NCBI RefSeq assembly: GCF_001735805.1
Contig: NZ_CP017248.1
Coordinates: forward strand, 4,402,001-4,466,000
DNA: 64,000 nucleotides
Direction of reading: 5' to 3'
DNA from: Streptomyces fodineus
Lineage (GTDB): Bacteria; Actinomycetota; Actinomycetes; Streptomycetales; Streptomycetaceae
Shown piece by piece: positions 49,742 through 58,879 of the stretch. The position numbers and the translations under genes are program-made. The notes below the pieces were generated by a model. The model was not told where the DNA came from. It saw only the letters and a list, made by a program, of their open reading frames with translations, and searched no databases. The number at the start of each line of letters is the position of its first letter. The stretch's first letter is position 1.

Positions 49742-51508
49742 ATGGCCTCGGTCACGTCCCTCAGCGACTCCGTCCAGCAGCACCTCGCGTCCGCCCTCTC
49801 GGCCACCCTGCCCGAGGCCGCCGGCGCGGACCCGCTGCTGCGACGAAGCGACCGGGCCGACTTCCAGGCCAACGGAATCCTCGCGCTGGCCAAGAAGGCG
49901 AAGGCCAACCCGAGGGAGCTGGCGACGCAGGTCGTCTCCCAGGTGGTCACGGGCGACGAGCTGATCAAGGACGTCGAGGTCTCCGGCCCCGGCTTCCTGA
50001 ACATCACGATCGCGGACCGGGCGATCACCGGGAACCTGGCCGCGCGGTACGCGGACGAGACGGGCCGCCTCGGCGTGCCGACCGCCGCGCAGCCGGGCAC
50101 CACGGTGATCGACTACGCCCAGCCGAACGTGGCGAAGGAGATGCACGTCGGTCACCTGCGCTCGGCCGTGATCGGCGACTCGGTGGTCCAGCTCCTGGAG
50201 TTCACCGGCGAGAACGTGGTCCGCCGGCACCACATCGGCGACTGGGGCACCCAGTTCGGCATGCTCATCCAGTACCTGGACGAGCACCCGCACGAGCTGG
50301 ACCACAAAGAAGCCCAGGTGACGGGTGAGGAGGCGATGTCGAACCTCGACCGCCTCTACAAGGCCGCGCGGAAGCTCTTCGACTCCGACGAGGAGTTCAA
50401 GACCCGGGCCCGGCGCCGGGTGGTCGACCTCCAGGCCGGCGACCCGCAGACCCTCGCCATGTGGCAGAAGTTCGTGGACGAGTCGAAGATCTACTTCTTC
50501 TCCGTCTTCGAGAAGCTGGACATGGAGATCCAGGACGCCGACATCGTCGGCGAGTCCGGCTACAACGACATGCTGGCGGAGACCTGCCGGCTGCTGGAGG
50601 AGTCGGGCGTCGCGGTCCGTAGCGAAGGCGCCCTGTGCGTGTTCTTCGACGACATCAAGGGCCCGGACGGCAACCCGGTCCCGCTGATCGTCCAGAAGTC
50701 GGACGGCGGCTACGGCTACGCGGCGACGGACCTGTCCGCGATCCGCGACCGGGTCTTCCACCTCAAGGCGAACACCCTCCTGTACGTGGTGGACGCCCGC
50801 CAGGCCCTGCACTTCAAGATGGTCTTCGAGACGGCGCGGCGGGCCGGCTGGCTGAACGAGGACGTGACGGCGTTCCAGCTGGCGTTCGGCACGGTCCTCG
50901 GCAAGGACGGCAAGCCGTTCAAGACGCGTGAGGGCGAGACGGTCCGTCTGGTCGACCTCCTCGACGAGGCGATCGACCGCGCCTCGGCCGTGGTCCGCGA
51001 GAAGGCGCAGGACCTCTCGGAGGAGGAGATCGCCGAGCGGGGCGCCCAGGTGGGCATCGGCGCGGTGAAGTACGCGGACCTGTCGACGTCGGCGAACCGG
51101 GACTACAAGTTCGACCTGGACCAGATGGTGTCCCTGAACGGCGACACGTCCGTCTACCTCCAGTACGCGTACGCCCGTATCCGGTCCATCCTCCGCAAGG
51201 CCGGCGAGACCCGCCCGGCCGCGCACCCGGCGCTGGCACTGACGGAGGCGGAGCGCGCCCTGGGCCTGCACGTGGACGCGTTCGCGGAGACGGTCGCGGA
51301 GGCGGCCGGCGAGTACGCCCCGCACAAGCTGGCCGCGTACCTCTATCAGCTGGCGTCCCTGTACACCTCCTTCTACGACAAGTGCCCGGTCCTGAAGGCC
51401 GAGACGCCGGCTCAGGTGGAGAACCGCCTCTTCCTGTGCGACATCACGGCCCGCACCCTGCACCAGGGGATGGCCCTGCTGGGGATCAGGACACCGGAGA
51501 AGCTCTGA
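49742..51508 (+). CDS. argS: Arginyl-tRNA synthetase
   Basis: 588 residues from the ATG at 49742. The HIGH-type motif is H-V-G-H-L-R-S-A in the context Y-A-Q-P-N-V-A-K-E-M, typical of ArgRS. The N-terminal Add-1 domain (1-110) and C-terminal anticodon-binding DALR domain are present. The KMSKS region is degenerate (G-K-D-G-K-P-F-K-T-R), as usual in this family. It is divergent from lysS. Confidence 0.97.
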   Translation: MASVTSLSDSVQQHLASALSATLPEAAGADPLLRRSDRADFQANGILALAKKAKANPRELATQVVSQVVTGDELIKDVEVSGPGFLNITIADRAITGNLAARYADETGRLGVPTAAQPGTTVIDYAQPNVAKEMHVGHLRSAVIGDSVVQLLEFTGENVVRRHHIGDWGTQFGMLIQYLDEHPHELDHKEAQVTGEEAMSNLDRLYKAARKLFDSDEEFKTRARRRVVDLQAGDPQTLAMWQKFVDESKIYFFSVFEKLDMEIQDADIVGESGYNDMLAETCRLLEESGVAVRSEGALCVFFDDIKGPDGNPVPLIVQKSDGGYGYAATDLSAIRDRVFHLKANTLLYVVDARQALHFKMVFETARRAGWLNEDVTAFQLAFGTVLGKDGKPFKTREGETVRLVDLLDEAIDRASAVVREKAQDLSEEEIAERGAQVGIGAVKYADLSTSANRDYKFDLDQMVSLNGDTSVYLQYAYARIRSILRKAGETRPAAHPALALTEAERALGLHVDAFAETVAEAAGEYAPHKLAAYLYQLASLYTSFYDKCPVLKAETPAQVENRLFLCDITARTLHQGMALLGIRTPEKL

Positions 51509-51525
51509 CGGCCGCCGCGGGCCGA

Positions 51526-52497
51526 TCAGAGGGCATCGGCATCCCCCCGCGCGTTCTCCTCGGCAAGCTCCCGGGCGCGGCGCGCCAGGGCCTGTCGTAC
51601 GGCGTCCGGGGCGAGGACTCGCAGGGGCGTGCCGAGGCCGAGGAGATAGCGGGCGAGGCCGTCCGGGTCGGGGCCGCCGATGTCGACCAGGGTGGCGTCG
51701 GGGCCGTCGGCGCGGTGGGTGCCGACCGTGGCGGGGATGAGCCGCAGGGCCTCCCGCAGGGCAAGGGGGAGGCGGATGGTCGCGGACAGGGGGTAGGGGC
51801 CGTTCGCGATGTTGCGGGAGACCAGCTGGGCCGGGTCGGGTGCGTCGGTGAGGTCTGCCGGATGGCCGGTGGGCTGGAGGCGGTCGACCCGGTCGGCGCG
51901 GAAGGTGCGCCACCGGCCCCGGGACACGTCCCGCGCGACGAAGTACCAGCGCCGGCCCGTGTGGACGAGACGGTAGGGGTCGACCTCCCGGACCGTGCCG
52001 CGCCCCTCCCCGTCGGTGTACGACAGCCGGGCGCGCCTGCCCTGCCGGCAGGCGACCGCCAGCTCCAGCAGCAGGCCGGGGCGGATCTGCGGGCCGTCGG
52101 CCCCCGGGAGGCGTACGAAGGCCTCGTCCAGCTCGCCGAGGCGGTCGGCGATGTGCCGGGGCAGTACCTGGCGCAGCTTCAGCAAGGCCGACAGCGCGGC
52201 CTGGTCGCCGCCGAGCGCGTCGCTCAGCGCGGCCTCGCGCAGACCGACCGCCACGGCCAGCGCTTCCTCGTCGTCGAGGATCAGCGGCGGCACCCGGGAA
52301 CCGGCCCGCAGGCGGTAACCGCCCCAGGGACCGGCCTCGGAGTCGACGCAATAGCCGAGGTCCCGGAGCCTGGCCATGTCCCGGCGGACCGTGCGGTCCG
52401 TGACCTCCATGCGCTCGGCCAGTTCGGCGCAGGGCCACGAGGGACGGGAGGACAGCAGGGACAGCAGGCGCAGAAGGCGGGCGGACGAGCTGAGCAC
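51526..52497 (-). CDS. WYL-domain transcriptional regulator
   Basis: 323 residues. The N-terminal winged helix of the HTH_11/DeoR type (C-A-E-L-A-E-R-M-E-V-T-D-R-T-V-R-R-D) is followed by a WYL domain, with the signature R-R-W-Y-F-V-A-R-D near residue 165, and a WCX-like C-terminal extension. It is divergent from the VOC gene, and a perfect palindrome lies between the two starts. It is a repressor or activator with an unknown ligand. Confidence 0.9.
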   Translation of the reverse strand: MLSSSARLLRLLSLLSSRPSWPCAELAERMEVTDRTVRRDMARLRDLGYCVDSEAGPWGGYRLRAGSRVPPLILDDEEALAVAVGLREAALSDALGGDQAALSALLKLRQVLPRHIADRLGELDEAFVRLPGADGPQIRPGLLLELAVACRQGRRARLSYTDGEGRGTVREVDPYRLVHTGRRWYFVARDVSRGRWRTFRADRVDRLQPTGHPADLTDAPDPAQLVSRNIANGPYPLSATIRLPLALREALRLIPATVGTHRADGPDATLVDIGGPDPDGLARYLLGLGTPLRVLAPDAVRQALARRARELAEENARGDADAL

Positions 52498-52525
52498 GGA
52501 CGGGAGTCTGGCACATTGCCGAGTC

Positions 52526-52550
52526 GACCAGGACCGGAACTGTCCTGGTC
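52526..52550. promoter_or_regulatory. Palindrome between WYL regulator and VOC gene
   Basis: GACCAGGAC-N7-GTCCTGGTC, a perfect 9-bp inverted repeat 20 bp before the VOC start and 29 bp before the regulator start. It is probably the operator of the WYL protein. Binding is inferred. Confidence 0.68.
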
Positions 52551-52569
52551 ATGTTCTAGCGTCCTCCTC

Positions 52570-52956
52570 ATGACCACGGAGACCTCTTCAGCACCCGCGT
52601 TCCGCTACGCCGCCGTCACCTTCGACTGCGCCGACCCGGCCGAAATGGCCCGCTTCTACGGCGAGTTGCTCGGCATGTCGGTCCTCTACTCCAGCGACGA
52701 CTTCTTCCTCCTCGGCAAGGAGGGCGCGACCGGCCTCGGCTTCAACCGCCTCACCGACTACCGCCCGCCCACCTGGCCGGACCCGGCGCAGGAGAAGCAG
52801 GCGCACATCGAACTGGGCGTGGACGACCTGGACATCGCCGAGAAGCGGCTGCTGGAGCTGGGCGCCGGCAAGCCGGAGTTCCAGCCGGGCGAGGACCGGT
52901 GGCGGGTGCTGCTGGACCCGGCCGGACACCCGTTCTGCATCACCACGCTCGTGTAG
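52570..52956 (+). CDS. VOC family (glyoxalase/bleomycin-resistance fold) protein
   Basis: 128 residues from the ATG at 52570. It has two beta-alpha-beta-beta-beta modules: A-A-V-T-F-D-C-A-D-P-A-E-M-A-R-F-Y at the start and H-I-E-L-G-V-D-D-L-D near residue 78. It ends in D-P-A-G-H-P-F-C-I-T-T, a conserved VOC ending. Members include dioxygenases, isomerases and drug-binding proteins, and the function here is unknown. Divergent control by the WYL regulator is likely. Confidence 0.9.
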   Translation: MTTETSSAPAFRYAAVTFDCADPAEMARFYGELLGMSVLYSSDDFFLLGKEGATGLGFNRLTDYRPPTWPDPAQEKQAHIELGVDDLDIAEKRLLELGAGKPEFQPGEDRWRVLLDPAGHPFCITTLV

Positions 52957-52972
52957 ATACACGCGGTCCGGG

Positions 52973-54211
52973 TCACTGACCCACGAGGCTGCCCTGCGCG
53001 GGGTCCCGGCGTGGTCGGCGGCCCCGGCGGCCGCGAGGTGTTCTCTGGGGCCAGAACAGCACGTACGCCGCCGAGCCGAGGCAGAACGCCAGGCGGATGA
53101 AGCCCCGGGTGGGATCCGACGGGATCAGCAGGGCGCTGCCGTAGAGGGAGATCAACGCTATCCAGCTGACCCACGGGACCAGGCGGCGTTGGCCGATCGA
53201 GTCCCAGATGAGGGTGCCGAGGAGGACCGAGGCGTTGTAGTACGTGTACACGCTGGGGTCGAGGAGGATGCGGGCGTCGGCGGCGAGGAACACCACCGCC
53301 GGCCAGCGGCCCCGTCGTACCGCCAGGGCGCCCAGGGTCAGGCCGAGGGCCATTTGCGTGGGGCGGTCCCACCAGGGGGTCGCGGGGTCGTTCACGCCGA
53401 ACCAGCGCAGTGCGGAGGCCGGTTGGTTGGGGATGGTGAAGCGGGCCGCTTGCAGGGTGTCCAGGTGGGTCAGATAGAAGGGGAGCCAGGCTATCGCCAC
53501 CAGGCCGAACGCCCAGGCCGCCGAGCGCAGGCGGGCCGGGCGGGGCAGGGCCAGCAACAGGGGCAGGAAGCCGACCGCCCAGGGTTTGGAGTCGACCGCC
53601 AGGGCCAGGAAGACGCCCATCGCCGTCGCGTTGCCGCGGACCAGCGCGCGGACGGCGAGCGTGGTGAAGAACAGGGCGAGGACGTCGTCGAGGTGGGCGA
53701 AGCGGACGGAGACCTCGACCCACATGGGTATGAAGGCCGCACCGGCGATCAGGACGCGCTGCTGGAGGCGTTTGTGGTTGAGGCCGGTGCCGCGGTTGTA
53801 GTCGGCGGCGGCGCGGCCGACCAGGACGAGCATGTACAGGCCGAGGCCGGACATGAACGCGTCCGCGAGTTTTTCGCCTATGTCGGCGGGGAACGGCGCG
53901 AAGAGTCCGGCGACGAAAAAGCTGACGGGGCCGATCTGCAGCTCGGGGTGGTTGGCGTAGAGGGCGAGGCCACCGCCGCCTCTCTGGTTGAAGAGCAGTT
54001 GCTCGCCGTCTCTCAGGTAATGCCAGGAGATCGCGGCGTGGCGTTCGGCCACGACGAACCAGAAGGCCGTCCACAGGGTGAGCAGCACGATGTGCCACCG
54101 CACCGGGTAACGCCCGATCCGCACGTTCGGTCCTTCCCGTCCTTCCCGCGACCGTATCCATCCTGTTATCGCATCCCTCGGTAAGAGGGGCTTCGGCGGG
54201 TCCCGGTTCAT
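52973..54211 (-). CDS. Polytopic membrane protein, possibly a GT-C glycosyltransferase
   Basis: A 412-residue protein with about ten hydrophobic segments. The motif F-A-H-L-D-D-V-L-A-L-F-F in a loop near residue 170 has an acidic pair in the position typical of GT-C enzymes (GT87/DUF2029-like), and V-D-S-K-P-W-A follows in the next loop. This supports, but does not prove, a polyprenol-sugar-dependent transferase. The basic C-terminal tail is cytoplasmic. A GT2 polyprenol-phosphate mannose synthase that could make such donors is encoded at 20.8-21.5 kb. Confidence 0.6.
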   Translation of the reverse strand: MNRDPPKPLLPRDAITGWIRSREGREGPNVRIGRYPVRWHIVLLTLWTAFWFVVAERHAAISWHYLRDGEQLLFNQRGGGGLALYANHPELQIGPVSFFVAGLFAPFPADIGEKLADAFMSGLGLYMLVLVGRAAADYNRGTGLNHKRLQQRVLIAGAAFIPMWVEVSVRFAHLDDVLALFFTTLAVRALVRGNATAMGVFLALAVDSKPWAVGFLPLLLALPRPARLRSAAWAFGLVAIAWLPFYLTHLDTLQAARFTIPNQPASALRWFGVNDPATPWWDRPTQMALGLTLGALAVRRGRWPAVVFLAADARILLDPSVYTYYNASVLLGTLIWDSIGQRRLVPWVSWIALISLYGSALLIPSDPTRGFIRLAFCLGSAAYVLFWPQRTPRGRRGRRPRRDPAQGSLVGQ

Positions 54212-54262
54212 CGGGCGGGCACCTCAACGGCGTTGTCAGTGGCGGGCCGTACAGTCACGGGT

Positions 54263-55081
54263 ATGGCGACTCTTCCCAATCCGCTGCCCAAGCTGGCCAC
54301 CGACCCCAGCGGCCGTTCCCTCGGGCTGCAGCTCCCGCCCGGCCGACTGGTCGACACGACGGATGACGGGGCCTGGCACGAGCCCCTGCTGTGGCACGCG
54401 GAGAAGCCCGCCGCGCCGGGCACCTGGAAGGCGCTGGGAGCGCCGGGCGCGCGGACAGGTCTGCTGCCGGTGCTCGTGGATGCCGGCGGCTCCGACGGCG
54501 GCCCCGAGGACTGGGGGCTGCTGCCCGGCGAGAGCTCGTATCCGGGCGATCACGACGCCGAGGAGGTCCTCGCGGAGTACTGGGAGGAGGAGACGGAGGA
54601 CGGCGAGAGCGCCGAGGAGATCGAGCCGTTCGGGGAGGAGTGGCCCGGCCTCGCCCCCGCCGCCCCGCTCTCCGCCGACCCGGACACCCGTGCCGCCCAG
54701 GTCGCCGACACGCTGGTTTGCGCTGCGGACTCGGTCGTCGCTCAGGCCCGTCTCGCCCTCGTTCCGGCCCGCCGGTCGGCCGACATCCCGGCGGCGATCG
54801 GCTGGACCGGCCCGGTGAACTACGAGGGTGACGTGGCCCGGATATGCGCGGTGCTGCGCTCCTGGGAGGACCGCTTCGGCATACGGGTCGTGGCGCTCGG
54901 CCTGGACACCCTGGTCGTGTCCGTCGCGGCCCCGCCGACCGCGCAGGAGGACGCCGAGGCGGTGGCGGCCGAGCACTTCGCGTTCTGCCCGGACAGCGTC
55001 CTCCAGGACGAGCAGGACACCCTCCGCGCATACGCGAAGACCCTGGTCGGGGCGCACAGTTGGACGTTCTGGTGGGACTGA
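54263..55081 (+). CDS. DUF4253 domain protein
   Basis: 272 residues from the ATG at 54263. It has an N-terminal variable part, an acidic stretch (about residues 95-130, many Glu/Asp), and a C-terminal DUF4253-type domain ending in S-W-T-F-W-W-D. There is no signal peptide. Members of the family are common in streptomycetes and have no established role. It stands alone between two minus-strand genes. Confidence 0.75.
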   Translation: MATLPNPLPKLATDPSGRSLGLQLPPGRLVDTTDDGAWHEPLLWHAEKPAAPGTWKALGAPGARTGLLPVLVDAGGSDGGPEDWGLLPGESSYPGDHDAEEVLAEYWEEETEDGESAEEIEPFGEEWPGLAPAAPLSADPDTRAAQVADTLVCAADSVVAQARLALVPARRSADIPAAIGWTGPVNYEGDVARICAVLRSWEDRFGIRVVALGLDTLVVSVAAPPTAQEDAEAVAAEHFAFCPDSVLQDEQDTLRAYAKTLVGAHSWTFWWD

Positions 55082-55172
55082 CACCCAACCGCCGACACCC
55101 GACCCACCCACAACCGGAGACCCCCCTACAGGACAGGGCACTTCACACATAGCGGGCAGCGGGTCGCGTAGG

Positions 55173-56390
55173 TCAGCCGCCGAGCCCCCGTTCCAGCCTG
55201 CGCAGCCCCTCCGCGATCTCCTCCGGGGTCTGGGTGACGAAGCACAGGCGGAGGGTGGAGGGGTCGGGGGCGCCGGCGTAGAAGGGCGCGCCGGGGACGT
55301 AGGCCACGTTCTGCTCGACCACGCGGGGCAGCAGGGCGAGGGTGTCGTACGACTCCGGCAGCCGCGCCCAGAGGAACATGCCGCCCTCGGGCCGGTTCCA
55401 CCGCGAGCCGGGCGGGAGGGCGGCCGGCAGGCCCGCCAGCATGGCGTCCCGGCGTTCGCCGTACACGGCCCGCACCCGCGCCACATGGGCGTCCAGGACG
55501 TCCAGATAGCGGGCGGCGGCGAGCTGGTTGAGCGTCGCAGTGTGCAGGTCCGCCGCCTGCTTGGCGACCGCGCACGCCCGGCGCAGCTCAGCGGGCGCGC
55601 GCAGCCAGCCGAGGCGCAGTCCGGGGGCCATCACCTTGGAGAAGGAGCCGAGCAGGACGGTCCGGTCCTCGGCGCCGGGCAGGGAGGCGATCCAGGGGAC
55701 GCGCTCACCGTCGTAGCGGAGTTCGCCGTACGGGTCGTCCTCGACGATCCACAGGCCCTCGCGGGCGGCCACGGTGGCGATCTCCGCGCGGCGCGGCGCG
55801 GGCATCGTACGGCCGGTGGGGTTGTGGAAGGTGGGGACAAGGTAGAGCAACTTGGGGTGTTCACGGCGGATCGCCTCCTCCAGGGCCACCGGATCCACAC
55901 CGTCTTCATCCCCCGGCACGGCCACCACGCGCGCTCCCGCGAGCCCGAAGACCTGAAGCGCCGCCAGGTAGCAGGGGTTTTCCACCAGGACCGTGTCGCC
56001 GGGTTCGAGCAGGGCCGTCGCGAGGAGGGACAGGGCCTGCTGGGAGCCGGTGGTGACGAGCAGGTCGTCGGGGTCGGTCGGCAGGCCCCGGGCGGTGATG
56101 CGCCCGGCCAGGCCCGCCCGGAGCGTGGGCTCGCCCTCGGTCGTGGAGTACTGCAGCGCCTGCGCCGGGGTCTGTGCCAGCACCTCCTCGAACGCCGCCG
56201 CTATACCGTCCCGGTCGAAGAGTTCCGGTGCCGGGAGCCCGCCCGCGAAGTTGATCACCTCGGGGCGCGCGGTGACCGCGAGGATGTCCCGCACGGGCGA
56301 ACCGCCCACGCTGCGGGCGCGGGCGGCGAGCCGCGGGGCGGGGGCGCGTGTCGGCGCGGCAAGGGCAGGGGCAGGCTCGGCGACGGTCAT
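55173..56390 (-). CDS. PLP-dependent aminotransferase (fold type I, LysN/MocR-like)
   Basis: A 405-residue aminotransferase of the 2-aminoadipate/MocR-catalytic type with no HTH domain. The motif P-T-F-H-N-P-T-G and the PLP-lysine region L-G-S-F-S-K-V-M-A-P-G-L-R-L-G-W are clear. AAGGAGAG precedes the ATG. The amino donor and acceptor are not known. 181 bp without a recognisable gene lie between it and hemB. Confidence 0.9.
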   Translation of the reverse strand: MTVAEPAPALAAPTRAPAPRLAARARSVGGSPVRDILAVTARPEVINFAGGLPAPELFDRDGIAAAFEEVLAQTPAQALQYSTTEGEPTLRAGLAGRITARGLPTDPDDLLVTTGSQQALSLLATALLEPGDTVLVENPCYLAALQVFGLAGARVVAVPGDEDGVDPVALEEAIRREHPKLLYLVPTFHNPTGRTMPAPRRAEIATVAAREGLWIVEDDPYGELRYDGERVPWIASLPGAEDRTVLLGSFSKVMAPGLRLGWLRAPAELRRACAVAKQAADLHTATLNQLAAARYLDVLDAHVARVRAVYGERRDAMLAGLPAALPPGSRWNRPEGGMFLWARLPESYDTLALLPRVVEQNVAYVPGAPFYAGAPDPSTLRLCFVTQTPEEIAEGLRRLERGLGG

Positions 56391-56571
56391 GGCGCGGCTC
56401 TCCTTCGGCTCCGGGAGCCGTCAGGCTAGAGAAGTGCGTGCCGCCTACACCCGTAATTCCGCGATCCGGACAGCCGGTTCGTGTCCGTCCCTGCCCGGCG
56501 CCGCTTCCCACGCCGTCAGGGCCGCACGCCGAACACCGACGCCGGCCCGTCCGCGACCCGCGTCCGCCAGG

Positions 56572-57564
56572 TCAGCGCAGCTTCTGCGCCGCCTCGGTCG
56601 CCCAGTAGGTGAGGATGTTGCGCGCCCCGGCCCGCTTGATACCGGTCAGGGTCTCGAAGATGGCGCGGTCGCGGTCGATCCAGCCCTTCTCGGCGGCGGC
56701 CTCGATCATCGAGTACTCGCCGGAGATCTGGTAGGCGGCGACGGGCACGTCCACGGCGTCCGCGACCCGGGCGAGGATGTCGAGGTACGGCCCGGCCGGC
56801 TTGACCATGACCATGTCCGCGCCCTCTTCCAGATCGAGGGACAGCTCCCGCAGGGACTCGCGCCAGTTGGCCGGGTCCTGCTGGTAGGTCTTGCGGTCGC
56901 CCTGGAGCGAGGAGGCGACGGCCTCGCGGAAGGGGCCGAAGAAGACGGACGAGTACTTGACGGTGTAGGCGAGGATCGCCACGTCCTCGCGCCCGATCTG
57001 GTCGAGCGCGTCGCGGACGACGCCGATCTGCCCGTCCATCATCCCGCTGGGCCCGACGACATGGGCGCCGGCGTCGGCCTGCACCTGGGCCATCTCGGCG
57101 TACCGCTCCAGGGTCGCGTCGTTGTCGACACGGCCCTCGGCGTCGAGGACCCCGCAGTGCCCGTGGTCGGTGGTCTCGTCCAGGCACAGGTCGGACATGA
57201 CGAGCAGGTCGTCGCCGACCTCGGCGCGCACGTCCCGGATGGCGACCTGAAGGATCCCGTCCGGATCGGTGCCCGCGGTCCCGACGGCGTCCTTCTTGCT
57301 CTCCTCCGGCACGCCGAACAGCATGATCCCGGAGACCCCGGCCTGCACGGCCTCCAGCGCGGCCTTCTTCAGACTGTCGCGGGTGTGCTGGACGACACCG
57401 GGCATCGCGGCGATCGGCACGGGCTCGCTGACGCCCTCGCGGACGAAGGCGGGGAGGATGAAGTCGGCGGGGTGCAGCCGCGTCTCGGCGACCATGCGCC
57501 GCATGACGGGCGAGGTCCGCAGTCGCCGGGGACGGGTACCGGGAAACGATCCGTACTTCGTCAT
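56572..57564 (-). CDS. hemB: Delta-aminolevulinic acid dehydratase (porphobilinogen synthase)
   Basis: 330 residues. The Schiff-base lysines are in A-Y-T-V-K-Y-S-S and M-V-M-V-K-P-A-G. The metal site C-L-D-E...H-G-H-C is of the cysteine (Zn) type. It condenses two 5-aminolevulinate molecules to porphobilinogen. The substrate is made by HemL, encoded at 8.2-9.6 kb. A hemD-type gene lies at the right edge on the same strand, with a block of accessory-looking genes between them. Confidence 0.97.
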   Translation of the reverse strand: MTKYGSFPGTRPRRLRTSPVMRRMVAETRLHPADFILPAFVREGVSEPVPIAAMPGVVQHTRDSLKKAALEAVQAGVSGIMLFGVPEESKKDAVGTAGTDPDGILQVAIRDVRAEVGDDLLVMSDLCLDETTDHGHCGVLDAEGRVDNDATLERYAEMAQVQADAGAHVVGPSGMMDGQIGVVRDALDQIGREDVAILAYTVKYSSVFFGPFREAVASSLQGDRKTYQQDPANWRESLRELSLDLEEGADMVMVKPAGPYLDILARVADAVDVPVAAYQISGEYSMIEAAAEKGWIDRDRAIFETLTGIKRAGARNILTYWATEAAQKLR

Positions 57565-57830
57565 CCCTCTACGCTACGCCCGCCCGTCCCCCACATTTGC
57601 CGACGCCCTGTCGGCTGACCCCGCCCGGCACGGCGGGCCCGCCCCGGACGAAGTTTTTGCGGTAGCTCGACCTTTCCTCGAACCGCTTCCCATCTGCGCG
57701 GTGTCCGCAATGCCCGCCCCTTGTCCCTGGTGGTAACGCCGAGTTCACTCCGCACCCCCTCCCCAGCGTTCTACGCGCGTGGTGTCATGCGCGCGCCACC
57801 CCTCCTCGCCCGTGAGCCTAGGAGTCACGC

Positions 57831-58823
57831 ATGCTGCGGAAGGTCCTCACCCGCGCGGCCATCGCCCTGACCGCCGGTACCGCCGTCGTCGCCACCGCGG
57901 TCCCCGCGAACGCCGCGAGCTACTCGGCGTTCGCCTTCTCCCAGACCGGCAGCCAGCCCACGATCTACGACTTCATCGACTCGGCCGCCAGCACGCTCGA
58001 CATGACCATGTACGAGCTGGAGGACACCACGGCCGTCAACGACCTCATAGCCCTGAAGAACAAGGGCGTCACGGTCCGCGTCATCCTCGACCGCCAGCAC
58101 AAGACCGCCAACAACGCGGCGTACACGTCCCTGACCAACGCGGGCGTAGGCGTGGTCTGGTCGTCCTCGGCGTTCGTCTACACCCACCAGAAGACGATCA
58201 CCGTCGACGGCGTCAAGTCCCTTGTCATGACCGGCAATCTGACGGCCCAGTACTACACGACCAGCCGCGACTACGGCGTCTTCACCGACGACACGCGCGA
58301 CGTCGCCTCCATCGAGAAGGTCTTCAACGCCGACTACACGGCGTCCTCGATCACCCCCACCGACGGCGACCACCTGCTGTGGTCCCCCACCGACTCCCGC
58401 AACCGCCTGGTGTCCTTCGTCAATTCCGCGACCAAGAGCCTGGACGTGGAGGAACTGGAGTTCAGCGACAGCACGGTGGTCAACGCGATCGTCGCGCGCG
58501 CCAAGGCGGGCGTGAAGGTCCGCGTGGTCCTGGAGAATCCTTCCAGCTACTCCAGCGAGGTCTCCGCCGTCAAAGCGGCCGGCGGCACGGTCGTCGGCTA
58601 CTCCGACCCCAACGGCTTCTTCATCCATGCCAAGGCCATGGTCGCCGACTACGGCCTGACCACCCAGGAGGTCGAGGCCGGCTCTATGAACATCAGCAGC
58701 AACTCCCTGAGCAACAACCGGGAGCTGGGCATCATCCTGACCGGCACGGGCGTCGCCGAGCCGGTGGCCCAGACGATCGAGACGACGTTCAACAGCGACT
58801 ACGCGGGCGGCAAGGCGGCGTAG
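57831..58823 (+). CDS. Secreted phospholipase D-like (HKD) protein
   Basis: A 330-residue exported protein. The signal peptide ends at A-N-A-A (about residue 26). Two HKD motifs are complete: H-Q-K-T-I-T-V-D and H-A-K-A-M-V-A-D, each followed by the usual G-S/T-x-N (T-G-N-L-T and S-M-N-I-S). Enzymes of this type cleave phosphodiesters in phospholipids or nucleic acids, and which applies here is unknown. It has its own promoter region (266 bp) and a strong terminator. Confidence 0.9.
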   Translation: MLRKVLTRAAIALTAGTAVVATAVPANAASYSAFAFSQTGSQPTIYDFIDSAASTLDMTMYELEDTTAVNDLIALKNKGVTVRVILDRQHKTANNAAYTSLTNAGVGVVWSSSAFVYTHQKTITVDGVKSLVMTGNLTAQYYTTSRDYGVFTDDTRDVASIEKVFNADYTASSITPTDGDHLLWSPTDSRNRLVSFVNSATKSLDVEELEFSDSTVVNAIVARAKAGVKVRVVLENPSSYSSEVSAVKAAGGTVVGYSDPNGFFIHAKAMVADYGLTTQEVEAGSMNISSNSLSNNRELGIILTGTGVAEPVAQTIETTFNSDYAGGKAA

Positions 58824-58831
58824 CTCTGGCC

Positions 58832-58864
58832 GGCCGGGCGGGCACCGCCAGCGCCCGCCCGGCC
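58832..58864. terminator. Terminator after the PLD-like gene
   Basis: GGCCGGGCGGGC, nine bases, GCCCGCCCGGCC: a 12-bp perfect stem 8 bp after the stop. It also serves the convergent phosphoribosyltransferase gene. Confidence 0.75.
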
Positions 58865-58879
58865 TCACGTGACCTCTGA

